Below, piece by piece: positions 12,256 through 23,225 of a stretch of DNA of 64,000 nucleotides. A program made the translations under genes and the position numbers. Positions within the stretch are counted from its first letter, which is position 1, and the number at the start of each line of letters is the position of its first letter. The notes beneath the pieces are model-generated. The model was given only the letters and a program-made list of their open reading frames with translations. It had not been told where the DNA came from and did no database searches. This DNA is from Henricia sp. BOLD:AAB3569 (taxonomy: Eukaryota; Echinodermata; Asteroidea; Spinulosida; Echinasteridae), in NCBI GenBank assembly GCA_037783545.1, contig JBBELK010000504.1:558001-622000 (forward strand), given 5' to 3'.

Positions 12256-15200
12256 ACTAGAGCTTCGCGTTTGTGTTTTTTACAAACGCAAGGTGATCGG
12301 GTGACATAAACATTGAAATGATGATGACGACACAGTTTTGAGATTGTTTGAAAACTTGAGTTGTTTGTTGTTGAAAAAAGTTTTGTGAATTCTCAAGACA
12401 TGACTCTGACTATTCAACGCTAAAATTGTACTACTAGGTTTTCAGGCCAAAATTTATTCCTTGCCCCAAACACCCAAACTATATATCAAATGAAAGTTCT
12501 TGATGACAGAAATATAATGCTCTTTAAATGAAGAAAATCGGACAAGTACTTTTTGAGATATCCTGTTATATGTATTAAAATATCTATCATTCGATGAAGC
12601 CCGACCATACATTCACTGCGTATACCCCACAATGGCCCCAAAACGACATAATTTGAATAATTTTAGTAACATAAATCAGTATAACCTCTGCTATAGTTGA
12701 AGTATTCTCTTAAAACTTTCTGCATAAGGGTAATGTGGTATGGTCTTTCAGAAAAAGTATAAATTATTTTAATAAAATTAATGTTGCCATGGAAACAAGC
12801 ATTTTATTTTAATAAAATTAATGGTTGCCATGGAAACAAGCACATTTTCTCCAAAGAAAACAATATAATTTGACGTCTCCACAAACTTCAGATGAAATAA
12901 CAGTTACTGGCAATGATATAGCTGAACAAGTGATAAATAAAGGCCAGTAACATTATTTGAGGTATTGTATTAGTCATCTTCAAGGTCAAAAGTCAATTTA
13001 AAGAAGTGGAGGATGCGGATGCTAGTGTGATACTCCGAGGTGGAGGGTTTTCCTGGTTTTCTTCTGGCTCGGCCATAGTCTTTAATATACTGGAAGTAGA
13101 GACAACAGGATAGTTTATTAAGTAGAGACAACAGGATATTTTATTATACCATGCCCTCACTTAAGATTTAGTTAACTTTCTCCTTTTTTTTTCCTTTTCT
13201 TTTTTTAATGACCTGACTGAAACAATTAGGGCGGCTATGAGTATGACTTTTAAAAACTTGTAAGTTGTAGTCCTATTCTCTTTAATACTTCAAGTTTGGT
13301 TTGTATTTATTGTTTTAATTGTATTTACAGCTGATATAGTGAACAAAATCAAACATATCAATTCGACAACCAAAACAAAAAATTCAATTTGAATTTTGAT
13401 TACTTAGATCTGCCCCTCCAGGAATGCGGAAAAACATACCTCTAGTAATAATGGTATCGCCCAAAAAAAGGCATTGTGCATCCTATGTACGAACTACGAT
13501 TGTACCATTTATTTTAAATATGGGGAGGGTTATACCTTCCTTTCAAAATTTAACGGACACGAGGCCTAAAAAATTTGGCTGATTGTAATTCTGACGTCCC
13601 AAGAAATATATCCGGCATATGTGTGAGATGTGTATTTTGTTATAAAATTACCAAAACAGCATGATTTTAAGACTTAGTGGTTGACACAACCAGATTCCAA
13701 CGACCGGGGTCACGCCATGCATCACGCCGTCCTTTTACGGGCGAGTGCCCCATTCAATAGGCCAACACACACACGTACAGCGTGGCGTTCGTGTTTATCA
13801 AAAGAGCTTTTGAAAGGGTATAGAAAATACGCTCTCCATAAAAAAATAAACACATTTAACATTCCAAACTCGCACAAATAATTGTTAAGACATGTAAAAT
13901 TCATTCAGTGAAACCTCCTACCTTTCAAAATGAAGATTTCACCTCAAAAAATCAAGTTTACTTTTCCCTTTTTCGTAACTTCGGTTGTAAACCACCTACC
14001 AATAACAAGGACGCAATGACGTGTACAGTACCCCTTCAGCTATTCAGGGAAACCCTTTTCATGTACGTCACAAGTATTCGGATCCGCGGAAAGCACCCGA
14101 AGTGCATGCGCGCCCAGCCGAGCGGCAATTTTTATGGGCCGAATACTCGCGATCGCAACGCTTTGGGAAAAGCTGGTCGGGGCGAGAGTAGTTCATTCAT
14201 AAAAGCCTGGGCTGTCGGTCATACCTCCGACGGCTGTTTTATGTACGTTAGTGAATGACTGAAACTCTAAGCTTTGTAATCAACTGTTGCTCGTTAGATT
14301 TGGACAGGTAAAAGTGGATCAATTTTTGAGATGAAAAATAGTAAGATTTTGGTGCGGGCTGTGCGCTGTGTGTGCAGAGGGCTTCAGTCTCGTACAATCG
14401 AACTGAAAAACTGATGACGTCATAATTGTCAATCTCATCATAACGTTACTATTGTGTGCACAGATTGTTAAAGTATCTACTGAAGAACAAGTTTTGACAT
14501 GTAGGCCTAGGCCTATATGTGGTGAAAGAATCTTTACAATATCTATTACAGTTCTAAAGATTTTGTCATTTGAGATCATATTACTGTAGTATATCGCCGT
14601 GTGGGGAGTTGGGGTTCAATTGCATCTAGAATAAACTGACGCTCCAGTCAACTTGAGTTGCGGTCCACCATGTCCATTTTATTTCCAACACAGCAACGAT
14701 TTCCAGCATGTCACATTCACAGTTTTCGGGGAGAAGACATATTTACTCTGGTCTGCCGACTAAGGCTAGCCGTACATAATTACACCCAAGATACAACAGC
14801 TAAGTCACCAAAAGTAAATGCCCTTGTGCTATCTAGTGTTTATTCAACTTTCATGGCGATGATGCCACGGCAACGAGCAGTTTTACATCTTCAAAAGTCA
14901 AATTTTCTGGGTTGTAAATCAAGCCCTGCTTATTATGTCTCGTCTGTCTGACTTATTCACTACTAAAAGATACATTATGACCTCTGACCCGAGACAGGCG
15001 CCTAGATACAAGTTCTATTATTAGAAGTCGAGCACTATATATGGGCGCAAATCGTCAGATTAGTGGAGGCTTGGCATAGCGCCCTCAAACGACTGAGTTA
15101 GCTTAATTATCAAGGGACCCAACAAATAATTTCTCCACATTACGTAACCACCGTGCACGTGATGACGTCATCAGTAGTATATATGTAGTCATAAAGTCAA

Positions 15201-16815
15201 CATGTGAGGGAACATTTCGTTCCGTAGAAAAATGGTCAAATTCCCTACCACTTTGGCTCTATTTGCATTCAAAGTGCTAAAAAAGTGTACATTTTCGAAC
15301 CTCTTCCGGTTTGGACCGGAGGTTTGGGTCACACAGGGGTCATGCCATTGTATGATTTGTTCAGTTCATTGCGACCTATCATGCTGTGAAAGAATTGTTC
15401 AAGTATCTATTACGATTCTTGAGATATGAATTTGTGAAATAATAACCATTTAATTTTTGTAATTTGACACCTGTGACGATATCATGACGTCACAATGTTG
15501 TGCACAAATTGTTCAACAATTTGATAAACATCAAGTTCTTAAATGTGGCGAAAGAATCACGCAAATATCTGCTGTAGTTCTCAAGATACAGCATTTTTAA
15601 ACAATTCAGCTCCAAATTTGCGTATTTTGACACCACATTACGTAACTACCGTCCATGTGATGACGTCACCAATGGTATAGTCAAAAAGTCCACATGTGTG
15701 GAAACATTTCGTTCCGTAGAAATATGGTCAAATTCACTACCACTTTGAATCTATTTGCATTAAAAACGCTTTAAAAAATGCACATTTTCGAACAACTTCC
15801 GGTTTGGACCGGAAGTAGGCGTCACACAGGGGTCATGACATTGTATGATTTGTTCAGTTCATTTAGACTTATCATGTTGTGAAAGAATTGTTCAAGTATC
15901 TATTACGGTTCTTGAGATATGAATTTTGGAAATAATAACCTTTGAATTTTTGTAATTTGACACCTGATGACGTCATGATTACGTCACACTTGATGCCATC
16001 ATGATACTATACATTCTGGTGAAAGTCTGCCGTAGGGCCTATGTCTGTATCTAATTTACTAACGATTCAGCTTGGTTTGATGGGCATTGTTACTGGTAAG
16101 TGTAAAAACTGAGATTCTCAGTTTCGTTGAACTTTGACCTCCAATTGACCCCAGAAGGAAGGGTCAGATGACAATGCCCACACAAAGAAAATTGTAGAAC
16201 AGAATGTCATCTATAAACCTGCCAAATACGAAGATCATGGGTCACGTGGTTTTCAAGACGGAAGCATTTTAAAATATGCATATTTTTATTTTTTGGGGGG
16301 TGTAATTTGATACTTGATGACGTCACGATGACGTCACGCTTGATGCCATCATAATATTATACACGCTGGTGAAAGTCTGCCATAGGACATATGGCTGTAC
16401 GTAGTTACTTAAAGATTCAGCTTGGTTTGATGGGCATTGTTGCTCAATAAGTGCAAAAATTGAGATTTTCGTTTTCGTTGAACTTTGACCTCAGATTGAC
16501 CCCAGAAGGAAGGGTCAGATGAAAATGCCCACACGAAGAAAATTGTAGGCCATGATCTGATATATAAGCCTGTCAAATACGAAGATCATGGGTCACGTGG
16601 TTTTCTAGACGGAAGCATTTTAAAACATGCATATTTTAGTCATATTTGGGTTGTAATTTGATACCCGATGACGTCACAATGACGTCACACTTCAGTGCAC
16701 ACCTTCACATTGGGATTGATGTTCCTACCAAGTTTCAAGTTGATAGCTTGAACCGTTTTGAAGAAAAGCTCTGGAAACGTTTGAGTGGAAAAAGAAGAAA
16801 AAAAAAAAAAAAAAA
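12256..16815. repeat. Tandem duplication, copy 2 (no transposon insert)
   Basis: It repeats copy 1 without the 3.56-kb insert. Contents in order: a non-coding stretch, the empty target site near 13710, then a TGACGTCA-rich block like that at 2.2-4.1 kb. Short reading frames occur identically in both copies (for example 13908-14258 and 9352-9702), but I see no protein motif in them. It ends in an A-run at 16799-16815. Confidence 0.9.
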
Positions 16816-17015
16816 TCGTACAATAGTAATAGGTGATCGGAATGAGTTCCGATCACCTAAAAATCGTACAATAGTAATAGGTGATCGGAATGAGTTCCGA
16901 TCACCTAAAAAGAAATCGTACGAGAGTAATAGGTGATCGGGCTGTTGGCCCGATCACCTAATAAAGAAATCGTACGAGAGCAATAGGTGATCGGGCTGTT
17001 GGCCCGATCACCTAA
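16813..17015. repeat. Four-unit array of 47-51 bp hairpins (AGGTGATCGG)
   Basis: Units start near 16813, 16861, 16912 and 16965. Each contains ATCGTAC[AG]A, an A/G-rich spacer, then an 11-12 bp arm AGGTGATCGG, a 6-8 base loop and the exact complementary arm CCGATCACCT. Units 1-2 have arms ending GGAA/TTCC; units 3-4 have GGGC/GCCC. The arm change is compensated on both sides, as expected if pairing matters or if units were exchanged. The arm motif also follows the A-runs at about 1974, 4167 and 12293, so it is part of the TGACGTCA family terminus. Confidence 0.85.
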
Positions 17016-17584
17016 TTAAAGCTGATACAGAACCAAGTTATAGACAGTTACAACACAAATCTAACTCTGCAAAATGTAGGAAAAATAAATAAATATGACA
17101 AATAAGTTAAATGAAAGACATCCACAAAAATATTGCACTAAATATAGGTGTAGGAAACAAAACGAAACCAAAACCCCAAAAAACAAAACGGGGACACATG
17201 AAAGATAATAAACGCAACAGATGGCCTAGTCTTGGCTATAGTACAACACTACTAAAGTCTGACTGCGGAGTGGCCATGCATGCAACCACTGTGATAAGAC
17301 ATTCACCATGCAACCAATTTAGTCCAGTATGGTCTGATCCAGGTATCGATATGGTGTACCATTGCTAAAACTCTAACAAGAGAGTTAGGGGCATATCCTC
17401 AACGCAACACATAGCCAAACTTTGGTCACATGTTTTTTCTCTGCGTTTAAAATTCTGTTCTCGAGTTCGGGCCACACACGAACTGGATTTTGAATACACC
17501 CCGTCTGTGCAGAGTAAACAACACACCCCCCAAATTGTACACAAAGCCCAATCCAATAGATGGTACGCTTATTTGAACTGATCG
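17016..17584. other. No gene recognised; 3' flank of the Ly6-type gene
   Basis: Short frames only. The stretch below 17585 may contain the 3' UTR of the minus-strand gene. I could not place a convincing poly(A) signal. Confidence 0.4.
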
Positions 17585-18685
17585 TCATCTCCGAAGCATT
17601 GCAACAGAACAAAACGCTCCAACAACCACTGCCGAAGTCGCCCTCGGTCGAGCGACCTCGTTCACATTGCATCTGTCTGTGTCGCAGCACTCCGCACATC
17701 CCCATCCTGCCCGTGACTTGTCGCAGAAATAACGCTTACTGAGCTGTTTGGTGGCAGCATCACAGCCATCTCGTGAAGTGCAGGACTTGTCAATTCTTAG
17801 TTTTCCCCTCTCCGCTGAAACAGAAATTACACATTCATTATTTGTAAATTGTATACTATTGTACAGAAGGTCTGAACTTGAAGCCATGATCAACTACTAA
17901 ATTCTTTCCAGATTATTTTATCAGCCCGAAACAAACATGTGAGATCATAGGCACAACCATCAACACCTGACAGTCACTTGAGCTTGAAACAAGGACTTGG
18001 ACTTGAACTCGGATTCTAACTGCTAGCGACTCGGATACTGTACGCTGGACTCGGACACTAAGGTCTTAGACTCGGAAAATGTGGGCTCGACTAAAGCCCT
18101 GCTAGTTTGCTGTTAATGTATTCATTTATTTATTTATTTATTTCACCACATCTAATAGCGGAAGGACCGCCAATTACAGGAATGGGATCAATTAACATAG
18201 ATATTCGAATAATTATCAACTTCTAAGTTGAATTAGAAACGGCCAGAGACACCGGGGAATCCCTCCCCTGCTCTTCACGAAAGAATGCTCTGGGATCTTT
18301 AAAGTGCATTACCGAAACCTAACACACTGGACCAACGGCTTTACATCCCTTCCGAAGGACGGAACAAGTGTGATTAAGTGCCTTGCTCAAGAGCACAAGT
18401 GCCACAACCCGTCGAACCTACATTCTAGTACTGGCACAGGAACTTGAGTTTGACGCACTAGACCGCTCGGCCATAACACCCCATGTAAATCTGGCCTCAC
18501 AATGCAAACCAACAAGTACACCTGTCCTACATGTGGTTGGGGCACAACAGACTTACATGAATAAATGACCTGTGTCAGACACCGGTCTTCGCTTGCTGAA
18601 CACGTCTGAAGCACTGGAGGTTCATTGACGTTGCAGTTATCATTTGTATCTTCACCAGCACAAGTGTAGCACTGCAGACCGCATG
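17585..18685 (-). CDS. Ly6/uPAR (LU, three-finger) domain protein, two exons seen, 5' exon missing
   Basis: Exon 18557-18685 begins after an acceptor TTTCAG and ends at a GTAAGT donor. It encodes the LU start LQCYTC and the cysteines NC, TC and RC. Exon 17585-17814 begins after TTCTGTTTCAG and encodes SC, GC, FC, GC, the hallmark CCDTDRCN, then a C-terminal tail with a short hydrophobic run (SAVVVGAFCSVAML) and the stop. Both junctions are phase 1 and rejoin in frame across a 742-bp intron that contains a SINE. The LU domain normally has 10 cysteines; this one has 12, an extra pair lying just before the CC motif. Such proteins are secreted or GPI-anchored surface modulators or receptors; the ligand cannot be told from sequence. 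The upstream signal-peptide exon, which should end in phase 1, was not found. The family call is firm, the orthology unknown. Confidence 0.85.
18119..18485 (-). mobile_element. tRNA-derived SINE
   Basis: On the minus strand it starts near 18485 with a box A-like TGGCCGAGCGG, then a box B-like GGTTCGACGG. The body contains the conserved stretch around 'CTTCGGAAGG...GTAAAGCCGTTGGTCCAGTGTGTT', and the tail is an (AAAT)n run at 18119-18145. The same body occurs at 28370-28600 and 62155-62518. It sits in the intron of the Ly6-type gene. Confidence 0.8.
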
Positions 18686-20153
18686 CTGAAATCATAATAA
18701 TAGTAATTACATGAACATTTATGCAGGGCACATTTCCTATGAATATTCACATGCCCTGCACATTACAGTGGGTTTATAAAACTTCATTTCACAGCCTGTG
18801 GGCTTAATTGCATGAAGCTTATAAGTGTCTTCCACCTAAACATCAAAACACATAGATTTGCACTAATTGATGCTTAATAAGTTATTCTAAGGAAAAAGTA
18901 CTAAAGTCTTACAGCAATGTGTACACTTAGTGCAGGGATCGCGAACTTCAACAATAAATTCGGTCTTGAATCAAGACTACATGCTTTAGGGCTGACCAAG
19001 TTGTGTTTTATCAAAATTGCATGTTTCGTTGGATCTCATGATTCGTTGCAAGAGATTTACAATGAGACTTTTCGGCATGCAAATTTGAAGCTCAACGCTT
19101 TGAGAAAAGTGGTGTTAAGGGAATTTTGAGTAAAATGACGCACTGAAAATAATCAACATATTTTCAGTGTTTCATTTGACTCCAAATTCCCTCCACAATG
19201 CTTTTGAAATATGAACAAACCACTTTGGACACTGATTGCCGACAATGCTATAAAACACCACAGTGTGATGGCTGCTGTTGCACAATGACATTCTCCTGTA
19301 ACTCCCATCATGATGTATTACTTGAAACTGTAATACTCAATTGATGAAATTCAGAATCCCTGGGTTAGAACCTTGTCTTGTAGCCAATGACACACCTAGT
19401 GACAAAGAATAAAGAAAACTGATGAAATTAAAGATATTACATGACTAAAACTACATGTATTACCAACGACATTATCTCCAAATGTGATTGAGGATTTGTA
19501 TGGGAAACTGTCCCACATGTATTACTAGCCCTACATGTAGGTAGGATGATCCTGCCAGTGTCGCTTTACTTATAGCGACAGGACATCTCCCAATAGAAAT
19601 CGGTGAATGCCCATTTTTTTCTTAAAATGCATGGCACTCATACTCTATATTTTATCGTCCTGCTAGATTCCTTATATTAGTCGTCTGTCGTATCTCTAGT
19701 ACGCGTAGTCAATAATGAAGAAGGAACCAAGTGCAAATGATGTTGTGGCAAAAAATAAAGCTCTCGAGGCCTACCGCGGCCAAAGGATTTTGTCTTACGA
19801 TCTGAATGTGTGCCTGCTGGGCATGACTGCACCATCGATCACAAGTCTACGGAGGGTTAGCCCATTTTCAGATGGGCTTGGGACCGATTTCACAAAACGC
19901 TAAGATTTGTTTTCCGGTAATTAGTGTGTTTTCCGTTGTTTTCTGGGATCCCCCACAGGTCATCTCGTTTTTGACCAATAGAGGGACGCAACTTTCCGGA
20001 AGTTCCGGTTCTGTGACTAGCAGCCGATTTCACGAATCCTTAACTTTTTATTACGTAAGTTGCACAGCCAATGAGGTATCAGAGAAGCCCCAAGTTACCG
20101 GAGTTGAATTTTCTATTTTCATGATTTTGGAAAGATCAGCGATTGGGTTTACA
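18686..20153. other. No confident gene
   Basis: This should be the 5' intron of the Ly6-type gene. It has no convincing exon. A 62-codon plus-strand frame at 19715-19903 starts with ATG but has no recognisable family. CAGCCGATTTCAC-type MITE ends occur near 19888 and 20028. Confidence 0.4.
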
Positions 20154-20808
20154 GTCAACTCGACCATTTGCCAACTCGACTCGAACCAACTCGACCGTCG
20201 TACCAGCTCGACCGTTGAACCAACTCGTCCGTTGACTTAAAAGTCTAGTCAACTCGACCGTTTGCAAACTCGACTGTTTCGCGTACCGTTTTTTTTTCTG
20301 ATCTTGTAAGTTGTAACCATGGTAACGCGCGATTTTGTGTCAAGTGAAAAATCACGCTGTTTTATCGGTCAGGAAAGAAAGAAGAAAAAACCACTTATTG
20401 CACCGCGGCGAAAGCTTTTTCTTCACGCGAACCTCCGGCGTGAAAAATTACGTGAAAGCGAAATTTTTGCAGTTCTTTCTCCATGATGGTTTAACGAGTT
20501 TCAGCTTGCAAAATTATTCACAAGGAAATTTTAGACGTTAGGCCTATCACAATATCAGTTTCACCACGTACTTTGCAAAAAATGTTACTTGAGCAAAACG
20601 AGTTTGACTTTTCCTGTTTAAGAACGCACGACGGTTGAGTTGGACAACAGTCGAGTTTGACAACGGTCGAGTTGACTTCTCCGGTTGAGCGCACGAAGGT
20701 CGAGCTGGTACAACGGTCGAGCTGGTACAAAGGTCGAGTTGGTACAACGGTCGAGTTGGTACAACGGTCGAGTTGGTCCGAGTCGAGTTGGCAAACGGTC
20801 GAGTTGAC
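20154..20808. mobile_element. Foldback element with minisatellite arms (GTCAACTCGACCG)
   Basis: The left arm (20154-20280) repeats ACTCGACCGTT-like units. The right arm (about 20630-20808) is its reverse complement (GGTCGAGTTGGTACAAC units). The outer 60 bp or so of each arm are near-identical inverted repeats. The unique middle (20285-20630) has no recognised gene. Short frames in the arms are products of the repeat. Confidence 0.7.
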
Positions 20809-20810
20809 CT

Positions 20811-21056
20811 GGGGCCAATTTCATGGCGCTGCTAAGCACAAAAATTTGCTTAGCACAGGATTTATTTGCCTTATAAAATGGATTACCAGTACAAGCCAAA
20901 TATATTCGCCAACTTGTGTTCTTCGCAAGAGTAGGAGAATACCTTTCAATACACATCACTTACGATTTTGACTGGCAATCCATTTTTGCAAAATAAAGCA
21001 AACAAATCCTGTGCTAAGCAAATTTGTATGCTTAGCAGCGCCATGAAATTGGCCCC
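20811..21056. mobile_element. MITE, GGGGCCAATTTCATGGCG type (246 bp)
   Basis: The ends GGGGCCAATTTCATGGCG and CGCCATGAAATTGGCCCC are inverted repeats continuing for about 50 bp through TGCTAAGCA...TTGCTTAGCACAGG. It directly abuts the preceding foldback element. hAT-like by its ends; no clear target duplication. Confidence 0.75.
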
Positions 21057-21062
21057 TGCACT

Positions 21063-22033
21063 GGGGCCAATTTCATAAAGCTATTTAGCAGAAATGTTTG
21101 CTTTATAATCAAAAATTTGTTTGCTTTATAAAAATGGGTTAGGCCTGCCCTACCCCTAGAACTATGGGGGATATAGTATAGGATACTGTATCCCCCATAG
21201 TTCTAGGGGTAGGCTAGCCCAGGTTGGACGTCGTCTTCATTGTATTACGGAGTCCAACCTGGGCTAGGGGTAGGCCTGCCCTATAGTTACCCCTAGAACT
21301 ATGGGGGACTGTATCCCCCATAGGTTATGTTGTTTTTTTCCAATATGGCGGCGCCTGAACTTTAAGATCGGACCGATACGGTTTAAGCTAGCGCAAAAAT
21401 TCGCTCCCCAATCGCCACCAAACTCCGTCTGATAGTTCTTGAGACACTCACCTTGCGTGTGTCTACGGAATTTCGGTACCATTTGTCCATTAGATTCTCC
21501 GAAAATAATGTTCGAAAATGAACGGGAACATGTGCGATGCATCCACATGCATCGCACCGAATGCCTCGATCATGCATCCACATGCATCGCACATGTTCCC
21601 GTTCATTTTCCAACATTATTTTCAGAGAATTTAATGGACAAATGGTACCGAAATTCCGTAGACACACGCAAGGTGAGTGTCTCAAGAACTATCAGACGGA
21701 GTTTGGTGGCGATTGGGGAGCGGATTATTGCGCTAGCTTAAACCGTATCGGTCCGATCTTAAAGTTCAGGCGCCGCCATATTGGAAAAAAACAACATAAC
21801 CTATGGGGGATACAGTCCCCCATAGTTCTAGGGGTACCCTATAGTCAGTAAGTCTCCCCATGGAGTTTCCTTCCTCCATGGTCTCCCTAGAGTCAAAATT
21901 TGATGTCAACTTGTGTTCTTGGCAAGAATAGCAGATATTCTTGTGAAAAACACAAATTGACTCATTTTTATAAAGCAAACAAATTTTTGATTAAGCAGAA
22001 ATTTCTGCTAAACAGCTTTATGAAATTGGCCCC
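21063..22033. mobile_element. Related MITE split by nested foldback insertions
   Basis: The ends GGGGCCAATTTCATAAAGC (21063) and GCTTTATGAAATTGGCCCC (to 22033) form TIRs of about 75 bp, including AAAAATTTGTTTGCTTTATAAAAATG. About 810 bp between the TIRs is other material, chiefly the long foldback at 21288-21836 and a smaller one at about 21152-21287. Confidence 0.7.
21288..21836. mobile_element. 549-bp long inverted repeat (foldback) carrying an exon-like segment
   Basis: The arms of about 260 bp are nearly identical inverted copies bounded by TACCCCTAGAACTATGGGGG, with the centre near 21562. Each arm contains a segment with an ATG (the right arm reads TTTAATGGACAAATGG), about 13 codons (MDKWYRNSVDTRK), then CACGCAAG|GTGAGTG, a strong splice-donor match. 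A diverged third copy lies at 22085-22215. No downstream exon was found, so coding is unproven. Confidence 0.65.
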
Positions 22034-22035
22034 TG

Positions 22036-22225
22036 GGGCGGGCGATTGGTTACCATGGTTACGCCGCGCAGCGCGGAAAGGTGATTTTTTTCCGCGCTAT
22101 AATCCGCTGCCCAATCGCCACCAAACTCCGTTTGACAGTTCTTGAGACTGTCACTCACCTTGCGTGTATCTACGGAATTTTGTACCATTTGTCCAAAAAT
22201 CATGTTGAAAATCAACGGGTAAAAT
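22036..22225 (-). repeat. Diverged single copy of the foldback arm
   Basis: On the minus strand it shares GACAAATGGTAC, AAATTCCGTAGA and ACACGCAAGGTGAGTG with the foldback arms, followed by TTTGGTGGCGATTGGG. The outer flanks differ (CCGCGCAGCGCGG hairpin near 22062). Confidence 0.6.
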
Positions 22226-22388
22226 GTGCGATGGGCCGGATCGAGCGAACACGGCGCTGCGCTAGCTGCGCGCCCGATGCGACGCTAGAGGGCGCTCTAT
22301 CACACGCTCGCGCTCACGACTACTTCCACAGACATAGAGAACTATAGACTACCAGCCCCTATCCAAATAACGTTGCCGCGACTGTAAT

Positions 22389-22649
22389 GACCTTTATCAC
22401 GGTGCAGCCATGTTCTTTATTATCCTATTAAACTGAACGTAACCAAAGCGAGGCTTGCAAAAACAAAAAGTTTGGTCACGTTTTGAAATTGTTCATTGTG
22501 TGCATCACAATGGCACAGGCGTTGCGCGATCAAGAGAGCGTGCAGCGAGGACAGTGATTATCAACGGGAGTTACACGCGCACACGCACTGATCGTACCCG
22601 ACACGTACTAGGGGAACAAGATAAAAATTGACGCACCGTGATAAAGGTC
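22389..22649. mobile_element. MITE with GACCTTTATCACGGTGC TIRs (261 bp)
   Basis: GACCTTTATCACGGTGC at 22389-22405 is inverted at 22633-22649. The interior has no coding potential. A TA or TAAT-type target is possible, but the flanks do not settle it. Confidence 0.7.
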
Positions 22650-23225
22650 TATTAGGACGGCATTAACTATTTGGCAGATTGGGGACAAAGTTTTTTAAGC
22701 GTGTGCACAAACGTAACGGGGCGCCGAGAAAAAGTTTGATTTTTCTGACTAAACAAAATCCATACTTATTCATTTGCGAATTTTCACCATAATATTACTT
22801 GGTTATGCATACCTACTTTTGTTGAAGTAGTTTTGAATCATGAAAAAGGCTGGTAATTTGTTAAAAAGAGCCAAACTGCTTAACAACTGATCAAAAACTG
22901 CAAGTTGTGTTTAATAACGTGTGCAACGCGTCATGTTCGTCACGCGCGTCATACGCGTCTTGTGCGTTAGCTGCACGCAACGTTTCAAAAATGCCAAGTC
23001 ATGCCCCAATCTGATTTCAGTTTTACGCCGCCTGTTGTTTGTCTATGGGTTCTTTATGTCTGTGACTGCTTCGCTTCGCGCGCGCGCCACCGGCACCGCG
23101 CCATTTTACATTCGATATTTCGGTGAACGCGTTCGACTTGTGTCCGTTTATGCTTTCAAAAAATACAGTAATTTTTTTTTAATGATATGGGGGAATGAGA
23201 TTTTGCCGCACGGACTGTAAACATC
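22650..23225 (+). promoter_or_regulatory. CpG-rich 5' flank and probable promoter/5' UTR of AVEN
   Basis: 22920-23130 is strongly enriched in CG dinucleotides (for example TCGCGCGCGCGCCACCGGCACCGCGCC) compared with the AT-rich surroundings. It lies directly upstream of the AVEN start codon. A TATA box is not evident. The assignment is by position and composition only. Confidence 0.4.

Noticed and set aside
9352-14258. Identical 116-codon frames (9352-9702 and 13908-14258) as a conserved gene
   Set aside because: Their identity follows from the recent tandem duplication, not selection, and no motif is present.
20657-20971. 104-codon frame with WYKGRVG-like repeats
   Set aside because: It is a translation of the GGTCGAGTTGGTACAAC minisatellite arm of a foldback element.
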